DNA of 36,487 bases from CAUYUA01 sp963575675 (GTDB lineage Bacteria > Pseudomonadota > Alphaproteobacteria > Azospirillales > Azospirillaceae). Numbering within the stretch: the first letter of the stretch is position 1; every line of letters begins with the position of its first letter. The DNA lies in NCBI GenBank assembly GCA_963575675.1, contig CAUYUA010000215.1, positions 1-36,487 of the forward strand. The letters run 5' to 3'. A program made the translations under genes and the position numbers. Below the pieces are notes generated by a model, which had not been told where the DNA came from, did no database searches, and saw only the letters and a program-made list of their open reading frames with translations. Positions 7,794 to 16,944 of the stretch are shown one piece after another.

Positions 7794-8348
7794 ATGACGT
7801 CTCCACATGCTCTTCACTTGTTCCGGTCGGGAGTCTTGATGACTCTGATGTTGTTTTTTCTGAGTGGGTGTCTTTCTGAAAATCATGATGAGTCTGTAAA
7901 ACCCTCCGGAGATTCATCTTTGTTATTGTTGCCGGACGACCCAGGGGATACGGAGCCCGTTCAATTTTCAGGTGTTTTGCAAGCCCATAATAATTCTAGA
8001 AAATTAGTGCGGGTTAAACAAATCGTCTGGTCAACAAAATTGGCTGTCTATGCACAGGAGTGGGCGAATAATTTGCAACGACTAAACTGCGAGACGGATC
8101 ATCGGCCCGATGATCGTTATGGTGAAAATATTGTGTTGTTGCAAAAACAACAAGCAACTCCTCAGGACGTTGTTGCGCATTGGGAGGCCGAAAGAAATAA
8201 TTTTGATATGATTACGAAGCAATGTGTGCCTGGAAAAGCTTGTAGTCATTACGCCCAGATTATTTCTCCTATTACGAAGGCGATTGGTTGTGGTGTTGGT
8301 CGTTGCACGAATCGCATGGTTTGGGTTTGTAACTATGACCCATGGTAA
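7794..8348 (+). CDS. CAP (SCP/PR1) domain lipoprotein
   Basis: The 184-residue product begins with a lipoprotein signal peptide; the lipobox LSGC puts the acylated Cys at 26. Residues about 60-184 form a CAP domain: AHNNSR, the YAQEWAN helix, HRPDDRYGENI, an HWEAE segment, CSHYAQI and ending WVCNYDPW. In the family the cavity is formed by two His and two Glu, which appear present. The usual 'VW..T' after HYxQ is replaced by ISPIT, so one conserved Trp is lost. The ATG at 7794 was chosen because the signal peptide begins there; the binding site is weak ('agagag'). CAP proteins are secreted and often bind sterols or lipids. It is the first of two tandem CAP paralogues. Confidence 0.88.
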   Translation: MTSPHALHLFRSGVLMTLMLFFLSGCLSENHDESVKPSGDSSLLLLPDDPGDTEPVQFSGVLQAHNNSRKLVRVKQIVWSTKLAVYAQEWANNLQRLNCETDHRPDDRYGENIVLLQKQQATPQDVVAHWEAERNNFDMITKQCVPGKACSHYAQIISPITKAIGCGVGRCTNRMVWVCNYDPW

Positions 8349-8429
8349 GTATTTCATTCGATAAGTCTGTTCTTGTCCTTATGTCGTTTATTCTATTATG
8401 GCAAAAGACGCAACAGGAAGGCAAAATCA

Positions 8430-9287
8430 ATGTTTAACAGAAAATTGAGTGTGTTGGTGTTTTGTGGAACGTCTTTTTTCCATATTTGCGCCTCATATGC
8501 CGAGAATCAATCGCATGTTGAATTCGAGAGCGACATATCGAAGGTTCGTTTGGCGTTCCTTGCCCAGTCAGCGCATTCTGAGGAAACGATACCGTCATGG
8601 TTGCAACTCGATCCGCCTTCTATAGAAGAGGAGCAGCGGTCTCAACGTTTTGACAATCTTCCCCGTAGAGACAATTCTCCGCGTCGGGGCGATCCGCAGC
8701 CTCTGAATAATGAAAGTCGGAGGAATGATCGGTTGCCATCGAATGACCTCGATTATCTGGATCGTCCCAGAAATAATTTTCGAAAAAATGATGCTCCACA
8801 GAATAACGATTCTCTTTATCCAAATGAAAAGATGGTTCCAGAGAGGCATAAAAATTTAGAAAAGAATAAGTATTTTGATGTGGAAGAAATGGTTTCCGCT
8901 CATAATAAGGTTAGGGGCTCTGTTGATTTGCCCGAGGTCGGTTGGTCTCCGCAAATTGCACAATATGCTCAAGAATGGGCAGATATGCTTAGTCAGCAAG
9001 GGTGTCGAGCGCAGTACCATTCAGAACGTAAGTATGGTGAAAATATTGCTTGGGTTGCAGGGAGCCGTCTGAAGCCCACTGATGTGGTTCGGATGTGGGC
9101 CGCAGAAAAATCTTCTTACGATTATGAAGAGGGGCGCTGCGCGTCAGAGTCGGTGTGTGGTCATTATATTCAATTGGTGTGGCAAAAAACGCATAGCGTG
9201 GGGTGTGGTGTTGCTCGATGTGAAGATCAGGAGTTGTGGGTTTGTAATTATGACCCTCCAAGCAATAAGCGACAAAAGCCGTATTGA
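8430..9287 (+). CDS. Secreted CAP (SCP/PR1) domain protein with charged linker
   Basis: The 285-residue protein starts at ATG 8430 with 'aggaagg' 8 bases upstream. Residues 1-25 are a signal peptide ending ASYAEN. Residues about 60-145 are a low-complexity Arg/Asn/Asp-rich linker with repeated RxND/RRDN-like units. The CAP domain covers about 150-280: AHNKVRGSVDLPEVGWS, YAQEWAD, YHSERKYGENIAW, CGHYIQLVWQKTHSVGCGVA and WVCNYDPPS. All the usual CAP signatures are kept, including the Trp lost in the upstream paralogue. It is probably periplasmic or extracellular, with the linker as a tether to anionic surfaces (inference). The two genes are 81 bases apart and likely share a transcript. Confidence 0.9.
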   Translation: MFNRKLSVLVFCGTSFFHICASYAENQSHVEFESDISKVRLAFLAQSAHSEETIPSWLQLDPPSIEEEQRSQRFDNLPRRDNSPRRGDPQPLNNESRRNDRLPSNDLDYLDRPRNNFRKNDAPQNNDSLYPNEKMVPERHKNLEKNKYFDVEEMVSAHNKVRGSVDLPEVGWSPQIAQYAQEWADMLSQQGCRAQYHSERKYGENIAWVAGSRLKPTDVVRMWAAEKSSYDYEEGRCASESVCGHYIQLVWQKTHSVGCGVARCEDQELWVCNYDPPSNKRQKPY

Positions 9288-9325
9288 TTGTTGGTCCGGG
9301 TGCCTGGTTGGAAAATAATCATTAA

Positions 9326-11023
9326 TTAGTCGCTCGGTTCGTCGGTATCAAGCAAGAGCGCTTCTGAAAACGCCAAAAGGAGTTTATGTAGGTCGATTGG
9401 TTTGACCAACCATTTATCAAATCCGGCTTCTAATCCTTGATGGATGTCTTCGTTGGATGCTGAAGCGCTAAGGGCAATTACAGGAATATGACGAGTTTCT
9501 TCCGATTTCTTTAATTGTCTTAGCACTTCGAAGCCGTTAACACGAGGTAGATGGATATCCAAGACGATCACGTCAGGGGAGAATTGTTGCGCGAGTTCAA
9601 TGCCCTTAAGTCCATCCTTTGTTGTTAGAAATTCTGTGCCCGGGATAGATGAAATAATGCTTTCCATGAGTTTTACGTTGAGGTTGTTGTCTTCAATATA
9701 AAGCAAAGAAAAGGGAGGGAGAGTTGGTATTTCATTTTCTATAATTTCATGCTTAGGTTTTAAATTCTCTTCATCTGGTGTGGAAAGAAGAGGGCCTTCC
9801 ACCCAAAAACGGCTTCCCACTCCCTGAGTGCTAACAAAACCAAGTGTGAACTCCATAAGGGAAGCAAGTTCTCGTGATAACACAAGGCCAATTCCAGTTC
9901 CTTCAACATCAGAAAATTCTGCTCCAAGACGATTGAAGCTCTGGAAAATTTCGTTTTGCCGCTCTTGGGGAATTCCTGGTCCTGTATCCGATACCGTAAT
10001 ACGCATCTTCTGAGGATCGTGAGAGGTCACTGAGACGACAACGGATCCTCCGCTTGTATTGTATTTGATTGCATTAGAGAGTAGATTGCTGATTATTTGT
10101 GTAAGGCGGGTCCGATCCGCTAGGGTTCTCCAGGAAATATCTCCGGGGACATAGGACATATGTATCCGTCTATCTTTGGCCGCTGTTCTCATGGTTGCAA
10201 CGGCTTCTTGAACAATTCTATGGATATCAATATTTTCGATTGACAATCTAAGTTTTCGAGCCTCAATCTTAGAGAGGTCCAAAATATCTGTTATCATCTT
10301 TAGTAGATGTTCTCCGGAAGACGAGATATAGCTTAAGAATTCTAAATGTTCTGGGGAAATCTTCCCCTGTCCTTCCATTATTAAAAGTTGAGAGAACCCA
10401 ATAATAGAGTTAAGAGGCGTTCTGAGTTCATGACTGATATTGGTTAGAAACTCTGATTTCGCCACGTTTGCGCGGTGCGCGCTGTCCCGAGCAGCCTTCA
10501 TTCCATCCATTGCTTCGGCGAGAGCTTTGGCTTGTTTACGAAGAAAGCGTTCACGACGTGCAGACGCCGACATATTGGTAACCTGAATTAGACAATATCG
10601 TTGGCCATTTTCCTTATGAATTGGTTTGACGGACAGGCTTTGCTCAATAGGATGTTGGATTCCAGTCTGCTTGTCTGTCTCAAACAGTGGAAGCGTAAAT
10701 CGGTTAAGGGATGCTGAAAGGACGAAAGAAGAGGAGCGATTAAGGCAGTCTTCTATGGCAAGAATTAGCCTGCGGCTTAATAGAGATGGAAATACTTCAT
10801 CCAAGGTCTTTCCGAAAGCTGCGCCTTTTTCTACACAAGAGTGCGTTTCTATCCAGTCATTCCAAATGACGATTTTGCGGTTGTGATCAAGAGTAATAAC
10901 TCCGTAATCGGATAGATCGATTATTTTCGCGTGAGGCAGAGTAAAATTCGAATCTTTTTCTGGAGACATTTTCATTTTTTGTGGTGAGGATTGAAAATCA
11001 TCTTCCTCCATTGAGTTAATCAT
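9326..11023 (-). CDS. PAS-like hybrid sensor histidine kinase with C-terminal receiver
   Basis: This is a cytoplasmic hybrid kinase of 565 residues without a membrane segment. Residues about 30-150 form a PAS-like sensor, then a coiled linker. The HisKA box NISHELRTPLNS has the phosphorylated His198. The ATPase domain has NLLSNAIKYN, DTGPGIP and GTGIGL. A receiver follows with acidic pair Glu444/Asp445, phosphoacceptor Asp489 (VIVLDIHLPRVNG), the ALSAS segment and the KP pair. The start at 11023 is chosen because it makes an ATGA overlap with the stop of the CheC-like gene and has 'aaagga' 8 bases upstream; a longer start at 11059 is possible. It is the last gene of a three-gene minus-strand operon (receiver, CheC-like phosphatase, kinase). 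Confidence 0.93.
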   Translation of the reverse strand: MINSMEEDDFQSSPQKMKMSPEKDSNFTLPHAKIIDLSDYGVITLDHNRKIVIWNDWIETHSCVEKGAAFGKTLDEVFPSLLSRRLILAIEDCLNRSSSFVLSASLNRFTLPLFETDKQTGIQHPIEQSLSVKPIHKENGQRYCLIQVTNMSASARRERFLRKQAKALAEAMDGMKAARDSAHRANVAKSEFLTNISHELRTPLNSIIGFSQLLIMEGQGKISPEHLEFLSYISSSGEHLLKMITDILDLSKIEARKLRLSIENIDIHRIVQEAVATMRTAAKDRRIHMSYVPGDISWRTLADRTRLTQIISNLLSNAIKYNTSGGSVVVSVTSHDPQKMRITVSDTGPGIPQERQNEIFQSFNRLGAEFSDVEGTGIGLVLSRELASLMEFTLGFVSTQGVGSRFWVEGPLLSTPDEENLKPKHEIIENEIPTLPPFSLLYIEDNNLNVKLMESIISSIPGTEFLTTKDGLKGIELAQQFSPDVIVLDIHLPRVNGFEVLRQLKKSEETRHIPVIALSASASNEDIHQGLEAGFDKWLVKPIDLHKLLLAFSEALLLDTDEPSD

Positions 11024-11673
11024 AGGGATATTCCTTTTTGATCCTCCTTGCAAATCCATTGCGTGTCATGAATTCTAAGTAAACGGATTGCTGCGTATTG
11101 GAATGAATCTATGGCGGGGATGTCTAAAACAATGATGATGTGGCCATGAACGTCATGACGTTCGACGGTGAATTGAATACGAAGGAAAAGCACGCAGCAT
11201 TGAGGATCAACAATGATTTGTGATATAATATTGGATGGAGTGCTTTCAATGTATCGAGGGAGAGAATTTGTAATTTCGCGTTCGAGCATGTCGGCGACAC
11301 TGCTTAAACATGCATTGAGGATAATATTTCCGATCTCAAGTAAAGTTTCACGTTCTAGTTCCGTCATGGTTTCAATGGGTTCATTGGTTGCCAAAAGGGC
11401 GCGAACAAGGTCTAAACTTTGCTGGACGGGAAAGATCAAAAGCGCGTCTCCATGAAACGGGCCGTCAAAATTTTGATGCACAATGCTTGCTTTATCTCCC
11501 CATACGGCCTTAGCGTAATCTGCAAATTCAGAGTGTTGGAGAACCATTAATTCTGGAATAGTTAGTAGTATTTCATCGTCAACTAAAGTGCTAAGAACGC
11601 TCGCCGCTTGACCAATTCCAATGTTGAATATTTCATTTAGGGCGTCATTAACGTCAGGGTTGAGTTTTATCAT
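11020..11673 (-). CDS. CheC-like phosphatase of response-regulator aspartyl phosphate
   Basis: The 217-residue protein has the duplicated CheC/CheX/FliY helix pattern. The first copy, DALNEIFNIGIG, fits D-x3-E-x2-N with Asp10, Glu14 and Asn17. The second, ETLLEIGNIILN, keeps Glu113 and Asn116 but has Glu109 in place of Asp/Ser. In the family these Glu/Asn pairs promote dephosphorylation of CheY-type receivers. It lies between a stand-alone receiver gene (85 bases upstream) and a hybrid kinase (overlapping ATGA), so its substrate is probably one of those receivers. No cheA, cheW or cheD is next to it, so a role outside classical chemotaxis is likely. The C-terminal 30 residues are not typical of CheC. 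Confidence 0.83.
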   Translation of the reverse strand: MIKLNPDVNDALNEIFNIGIGQAASVLSTLVDDEILLTIPELMVLQHSEFADYAKAVWGDKASIVHQNFDGPFHGDALLIFPVQQSLDLVRALLATNEPIETMTELERETLLEIGNIILNACLSSVADMLEREITNSLPRYIESTPSNIISQIIVDPQCCVLFLRIQFTVERHDVHGHIIIVLDIPAIDSFQYAAIRLLRIHDTQWICKEDQKGISL

Positions 11674-11758
11674 TTGAATCGCCTAAAGATGGACTGTTCT
11701 CCAATCCGACAATATGGACGCCTGCGACCGGAATGGCGCAAGGCTTGATCTCAAAGGA

Positions 11759-12124
11759 TTACAGAACAGCAAGAAAGGCCGATATTTTGTTTTCCGTGAC
11801 AGGTTTATCGATAAAAATAAGTCCAAGTTCGGCGGCTCTTCTCCGAAGCGGCATCTGCACATTGGCGGTTAGAAGGGCAAGGCGAGCGGCGGGATAAAGA
11901 GATCGAATTTGTGTGGCAAGTTCAATTCCATTCATTCCCGGCATGTTGTAGTCGATTGTGGCGTAATTCAAACTCGCAACGCCTTGAATTACGCGTAGAG
12001 CTTCGTCGCCATCTCCGGCTTCTAAGATGTCAATGTCAGGCCTTGACTTTGTGGCGTAGCTTTTGATCATGATGCGGGCGAACCGAGCGTCATCGACGAT
12101 AATTAATTTCTCATTTGTTGCCAT
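11759..12124 (-). CDS. Single-domain response regulator
   Basis: This 121-residue protein is a lone receiver domain. It has the acidic pair Asp11/Asp12, phosphoacceptor Asp58 in ATIDYNMPGMNG, the Thr86 switch residue in ALLTAN and Lys107 in DKPV. There is no output domain, so signalling is by protein contact or phosphotransfer. As the first gene of the minus-strand operon it is the most obvious substrate for the downstream CheC-like phosphatase and the hybrid kinase. The ATG at 12124 is preceded by 'agagacg'. Confidence 0.92.
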   Translation of the reverse strand: MATNEKLIIVDDARFARIMIKSYATKSRPDIDILEAGDGDEALRVIQGVASLNYATIDYNMPGMNGIELATQIRSLYPAARLALLTANVQMPLRRRAAELGLIFIDKPVTENKISAFLAVL

Positions 12125-12332
12125 TTTTTCGTCTCTTGTGTGTAAATTTGTTATAATTGTTCGTGGGGGGCGTTTTCTATTATTGTATGGGGTTGCTGTT
12201 TTGTTGCGTAGCGTTTTTTATTCAAGCTGTTGATGGTGGATTGCAGCCGAGCAGAGTTTATCATCGACTGAAATTTGTTTTCTATAATTTTTTTGTAGCA
12301 CAGCAGAAAAAATAACTGACAAAAGACAGAAT
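12125..12332. other. A/T-rich divergent control region of the signalling island
   Basis: This spacer separates the minus-strand receiver operon from the plus-strand genes. It is strongly A/T-rich. A 'tataat' occurs near 12152 on the plus strand but without a convincing -35 box. I see no hairpin of note. Promoters for both directions are expected here. Confidence 0.3.
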
Positions 12333-12692
12333 ATGTGTGGTAAGTTGAAAGAATTAGGTGATGTATTGGTTTTTGTCGCATTTTTCTTGTTTCTGTGTGA
12401 GCGCTTTATTGTTTGTAGTGCGCGATATTTTGTTCTGGCGGCAATGTGTGATGATATTGTAGTCAGTGCGAGGTTCTCTTCTTGTGTGATTTTTGTTTTC
12501 TTTGTTGTTATGCTTTTTCGTTTTTCCTATGATCGCGATGTTTCTGTGGCGTCATAGTTAACGAAGGCGTTCGAATATCTGGGTGATTTTTTAGAGCAGA
12601 GTCTTGATTCTAAAGAGAATGTTTCTAAAAAGCAAGAAGAGGAGAGTAAAGATGGCTTTGAAGCGAATTTGTTTCTGGATGAAATTTTGTAG
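12333..12692 (+). pseudogene. Small membrane-protein ORF interrupted by an in-frame TAG
   Basis: ATG 12333 opens a 74-codon frame ending at TAG 12555-12557. The encoded peptide is very hydrophobic, with segments around residues 9-28 and 50-66. The same frame continues without any start codon for 44 more codons to TAG 12690-12692, and this second part reads as a normal-looking acidic helical tail (begins LTKAFEYLGDFLEQ, ends FLDEIL). Together they would make a 119-position protein with membrane segments and a cytoplasmic tail. It could be a gene inactivated by one nonsense change, a sequencing error, or chance. No family is recognised. It ends 36 bases before the ribosome-proximal start of the large hybrid kinase. 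Confidence 0.3.
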
Positions 12693-12728
12693 AGAAATGG
12701 AAATGATTCGGAAATCTTAGGAGGGCGT

Positions 12729-15700
12729 ATGTCTGGGGGAGACGGAGTTGTGTCTTCTTGGGGTGTTTATGGTGGTTTTGCCTGTGTTTTGTTCGGAGCG
12801 TTCTGTGTCTTTTGCTGTGCCGGGTTGTATTGTCGGTATTTATTCCAAAAAAAGTTGAAGGGTGCTCGCCAACGCATATGCGAGTTCGTTGAAAATCATC
12901 TAGGTCGTTCTTTTGTTATCGCAGATAAGGCTGGCGGCATTGATGCTGTTTTGAAAGAGCTTGTTCTTGAGATAAAGAAAAAAGAAGACATTATATCGAA
13001 TCATATTGAAAGATTTTCTGTTCTGGTTGAGGGGTCTGTTCAGGGTGTTATTATTCATAAGGGTTTTTCTCCTCTTTTTGCAAATAAATCTTGTGCAAAA
13101 ATCTTTGGGTATAACTCAGTTGATGAAATCCTTGGGCTTCCAACGATAGAAGTTCTTTTTCCTCCGGATGAAGTTGCAAGATCATGGCGTGTTTATCTGA
13201 ATATGTTGCATGGCCGTCAGATGCCGGGGCTGCGCAGAGTGCGTTGTCGTCATTTTGATGGAACGCTGCTTTGGGTTGATTTGATTGAAAAGCCGGTCGA
13301 GTGGATGGGCGATGCGGCGATGTTGGTGACGATTGTAGACGTGAGTGAGCGCGTTCGCGCCGAATCTGAATCTGCGGATTTGTCAACAAGGCTTTGGGCC
13401 GCGTTTGATGCTATGCCTAGCGGCATATGTATGTTTCATATTGACTACACCTTGGTGGTTTGGAATCGCCAGTTTCAAAAACTGTGGGATTATCCGGCGT
13501 TGCTTTTATCTCAGAATCCTAACTTTGCTGACCTTATTCGTTATTCAACAAATCGCGGGGATTTTGGCGCGCGGGATGCAGAATCAATTTTATTTGAATT
13601 GTCGGCTTATATGAGTGCGGGGACTCCCATTAACGGCGAGGTTCATCTGGCGAATGGTTTGGTTCTGGAGATGCGTGGAAATCATCGTCCAGAGGGGGGA
13701 TATGTTTTTACTTTCTCGGATATTACAGAACGTAAGAAAGCAGAGGAAGCGCTTCGGGAAAGTCGCGAACGATTGGATATGGCGATTACGGCAACTCGCT
13801 CGGCTGTTTGGGATGTTGATTTGACGACGGAGCGCGTGTGGTGGTCTCCCCAATTTCTGGAGCGTCTTGGATATGCCGCCGTAGATGTGGAGCCAAGTTA
13901 TGAAACTTGGCGTGAGTTGCGGCATCCGGATGATCGAGCGCTTGCCGAGTCTATATGGTCTCAATATCTGAACGGGGAAATTGAGCGTTATCACTTTATT
14001 TGTCGGTTGCGTAGAGAAGATGGCGGGTGGTTGTGGGTTGAGGAATTCGGTAGAAGTAAGTGCAACTCATTGGGAGAACCCACGCGTTTCGTTGGAATCG
14101 TGATGGACATTACGGAGAGAAAACGTGCGGAAACAATTCTCCGGGACAGTGAAAAACGATATCGGCGTTTGGTTGAGAACTTAAAGACTCATATTATCTA
14201 TGTAACGAATACAGATGGCGTTATCCAATACATTAGCTCATCTGTTGCGGATGTTTTGGGATATTCACGGAATGATATTTTGTCTCAGCCGATATACCGT
14301 TATATGGTGAGTGATGGGCGTCGCGCCGCGATTGAGCGTTTGCAGAAAACGTCATGGCGGAATGGAATTCTTGAAAAGAATGACGTTATTAATAATGACC
14401 CACCAGAAGAGAAGATGCCTTCTGTCTTCGGGGGGGATTTGGAGAAAATCGAATTCGCTGCCGATTTTATTCATCGTTCCGGCGATATCCGGCATTTGTT
14501 TGTTGTAGAAATTCCTATTACGGATGATCAAGGGAAAATAATTGGCATTGAAGGAATTGCAAACGATATCACTAGTCGCGTACAGGCAGAAAATAATTTA
14601 CGGCATGCAAAGGAAGTGGCGGAGCAAGCCACGCAGGCTAAGTCTACTTTTTTGGCCATGATGAGCCATGAGATTCGCACGCCTATGAATGGCGTGTTGG
14701 GAATGATGGAGGTATTACAAAACACTGCTTTGAATTTCGAACAACAAAAGATGTTGGATGTCATTCGAGAGTCTGCGGCGTCGTTAACAACGATTATTGA
14801 TGATATTTTAGATTTCTCAAAAATTGACGCCGGACGACTTATTTTAGAAGTTACGCCCTTATCGATTTTGGATATGGTTGAAACGACGATTGATCTTTTG
14901 GCTGCGCGTGCTCATGAGAAGAGATTGGAGCTTATCGTTGATATCGATTCTCAAGTTTTAGAGCCGCGCCTAGGAGATCCCATCCGTCTTCGTCAAATTC
15001 TTATGAACTTGATTGGGAATGCAATAAAATTCACAGACTCTGGAAGCGTTCGTCTTTGTGTGTCTTCGATCAATAAAGGGGAATCGGAGAGCATCCGTTT
15101 TGATGTAATCGATACAGGTCAGGGATTGACCGAACCACAGAAATCTCGTTTGTTTGAGCCGTTTTCTCAAGGAGATGCTTCGACGACTCGCAGATTTGGC
15201 GGAAGTGGCCTGGGGTTGTCTATTTGTCGTCGTCTTGTCAAGGCTATGGGAGGGGAGATCGGTGTTGAAAGTCAATTTGGATATGGAGCAAATTTTTGGT
15301 TTGAAACACCATTGCCTTTGGTTGCGCCTTCCGGCGACGAGGGAGGCCATTCTCAAGCTGTGGTTTCTTCTTCTTCTATAGGTCGTTGGGATATTTCAGG
15401 TGTTCGTGTGTTAAGTGTTGATTCTTGTTGTCTTTCTGCTCGTGCGATGTCTCGGGTTCTGGCTTTTGTTGGCGTGGAGTTGATTGAGGCCGAGAACATG
15501 ATTGACGCCTGCGCGCTCGTTGAAAAATTTTGTTGTGAAGACATTGGTTTTGTTATTTTGATTCGGCACGCGCCTCCAGAGATTGACGCAGGTTCTTTCT
15601 TGAAAAATGTCTTAGGTCAAGAAAATGTTTTTCGAGCGCAGAACAATATTCTAGGGATTGTTGTAACAGCGCAGAAACATCATGGCGTCAACAATGAATG

Positions 15701-16751
15701 GATTAAGGAGTATAATTTAGAGCGTTTTTTTGATGATTCTGGGCGAGGGAGCGTTTTGTTGCGTCCTGTGCGGCGGAGCGCAGTTCTACAAGCAATTTCT
15801 GTGGCCGCGGGGCGTTTCTCCTGGGGGGAGGCTGCCCAGTCTTTGGAAAGTGGAGAGCGTTCGCAGAGTGTTGAAGGTTATGTTGACCCTCAAATAGACC
15901 GTGGCGCGCGAATATTAGTTGCAGAAGACAACCCAATTAACCGCGTTGTTATTGAAAGACAACTTCATCAAATGGGTTTTTCGGCCGATTTGGTTGATGA
16001 TGGTGAAAAAGCTCGTGATGTGTGGGAAAAGAGAGAATTAGACTATGATTTGATCCTTACAGATTGTTTTATGCCAAGACTCGATGGCTATGAATTGGCG
16101 CAGTTTATTCGTCGGTCTGAACGTGAGAGTAAAGAGGTTGTTCGGCATACGCCAATTGTTGCAGTGACGGCCGGAGTTTTGGTCGGTGAAGATGAGCGTT
16201 GTTTTATTGCGGGGATGGACGATTTTTTGGCAAAACCAGTAACATTGGCGGGATTGGCAAGGATTTTAAACCGATGGTTGCCACAGAGACAAGATGAGAG
16301 GGCCGGTAGAAAAAAATTTGAACGAAAAGAAACGTTTATTCCTCTTGTCTTGCCGTATGAGGGGGGGGGACTGGATTTAGACGTAGAATATGCAGTAAAA
16401 CTTTTTGGCGACCGGGCTACGGCTAGAGAAATGCTGTTCTATTTTTTAGAAACCACTTCTTCGCTTGTGGCGGAGGTTGAGGCGCAATTTTCTGGGGGGG
16501 CTGTGGATGACGCGCGTTTTGCAATTCATAGTGTCGCCGGAGCCGCGCGCACCGCTGGCGCTCAAAAACTGGCGGCGTTGTGTTCGGAAATTGAACGTGG
16601 AATTATTGAGCGGCGTGTGGATGAAGTGTCTCAGAAGTGGCCCTTACTTCGGTTATTATTCGAAAAAGTTGAGTCTGCAATCAGATGTTTTTATGAATAT
16701 GACGTTAAGAAAACGGATTCCAAGGGATGCTCAGAAGAAAATAATCAATGA
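12729..16751 (+). CDS. Multi-PAS hybrid histidine kinase with two receivers and HPt domain
   Basis: The ATG at 12729 has a perfect 'aggaggg' ribosome binding site. The 1340 residues comprise: an N-terminal membrane segment (about 8-38); four PAS domains (about 91-206, 214-337, 343-470, 472-622), several ending in the DITERK-type signature; HisKA with MSHEIRTPMNG and His647; a HATPase domain (about 752-870) with NLIGNAIKF, DTGQGL and GGSGLGLSI; a degenerate first receiver (about 892-1035) lacking an acceptor Asp (FVILIRHAP); a canonical second receiver with AEDNPINR and Asp1112; and an HPt domain (about 1215-1320) with His1267. The HPt motif is HSVAGAA, lacking the usual Lys. This is a complete internal phosphorelay; the next gene is a lone receiver that could accept the phosphate. 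Confidence 0.95.
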   Translation: MSGGDGVVSSWGVYGGFACVLFGAFCVFCCAGLYCRYLFQKKLKGARQRICEFVENHLGRSFVIADKAGGIDAVLKELVLEIKKKEDIISNHIERFSVLVEGSVQGVIIHKGFSPLFANKSCAKIFGYNSVDEILGLPTIEVLFPPDEVARSWRVYLNMLHGRQMPGLRRVRCRHFDGTLLWVDLIEKPVEWMGDAAMLVTIVDVSERVRAESESADLSTRLWAAFDAMPSGICMFHIDYTLVVWNRQFQKLWDYPALLLSQNPNFADLIRYSTNRGDFGARDAESILFELSAYMSAGTPINGEVHLANGLVLEMRGNHRPEGGYVFTFSDITERKKAEEALRESRERLDMAITATRSAVWDVDLTTERVWWSPQFLERLGYAAVDVEPSYETWRELRHPDDRALAESIWSQYLNGEIERYHFICRLRREDGGWLWVEEFGRSKCNSLGEPTRFVGIVMDITERKRAETILRDSEKRYRRLVENLKTHIIYVTNTDGVIQYISSSVADVLGYSRNDILSQPIYRYMVSDGRRAAIERLQKTSWRNGILEKNDVINNDPPEEKMPSVFGGDLEKIEFAADFIHRSGDIRHLFVVEIPITDDQGKIIGIEGIANDITSRVQAENNLRHAKEVAEQATQAKSTFLAMMSHEIRTPMNGVLGMMEVLQNTALNFEQQKMLDVIRESAASLTTIIDDILDFSKIDAGRLILEVTPLSILDMVETTIDLLAARAHEKRLELIVDIDSQVLEPRLGDPIRLRQILMNLIGNAIKFTDSGSVRLCVSSINKGESESIRFDVIDTGQGLTEPQKSRLFEPFSQGDASTTRRFGGSGLGLSICRRLVKAMGGEIGVESQFGYGANFWFETPLPLVAPSGDEGGHSQAVVSSSSIGRWDISGVRVLSVDSCCLSARAMSRVLAFVGVELIEAENMIDACALVEKFCCEDIGFVILIRHAPPEIDAGSFLKNVLGQENVFRAQNNILGIVVTAQKHHGVNNEWIKEYNLERFFDDSGRGSVLLRPVRRSAVLQAISVAAGRFSWGEAAQSLESGERSQSVEGYVDPQIDRGARILVAEDNPINRVVIERQLHQMGFSADLVDDGEKARDVWEKRELDYDLILTDCFMPRLDGYELAQFIRRSERESKEVVRHTPIVAVTAGVLVGEDERCFIAGMDDFLAKPVTLAGLARILNRWLPQRQDERAGRKKFERKETFIPLVLPYEGGGLDLDVEYAVKLFGDRATAREMLFYFLETTSSLVAEVEAQFSGGAVDDARFAIHSVAGAARTAGAQKLAALCSEIERGIIERRVDEVSQKWPLLRLLFEKVESAIRCFYEYDVKKTDSKGCSEENNQ

Positions 16752-16866
16752 GACGGGGCCAGGGATTGTGTTTCTGGTCTTGGAGGAAGAAGCATAAGGA
16801 GGATGGGGATATCTTTATGATTTTTCGTGATCAGGAACACGGTTTCTAGTTTCGTCTGATTTATTA
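16752..16866 (+). repeat. Repeat family A, degenerate copy
   Basis: It begins directly after the kinase stop with 'gacggggccagggattgtgt', then 'ttctggtct', and ends with the inverted 'gatcaggaacacggtttcta' and 'gtttcgtctgatttatta'. The two halves form an imperfect palindrome of about 110 bases. It is more diverged than the copies at 2188 and 26052. Confidence 0.6.
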
Positions 16867-16944
16867 TTTGGAAAAGTCACTTGTCGGTATAAGTCTTTTT
16901 AAAGAATCTTCACCGGCAATGGGTGTAAATAGAAAGGGACGACG

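Noticed and set aside
12333..12692. Stop-codon readthrough or pyrrolysine use at TAG 12555
   Set aside because: No pyl genes or readthrough signal are seen; a simple nonsense change or chance is more likely.
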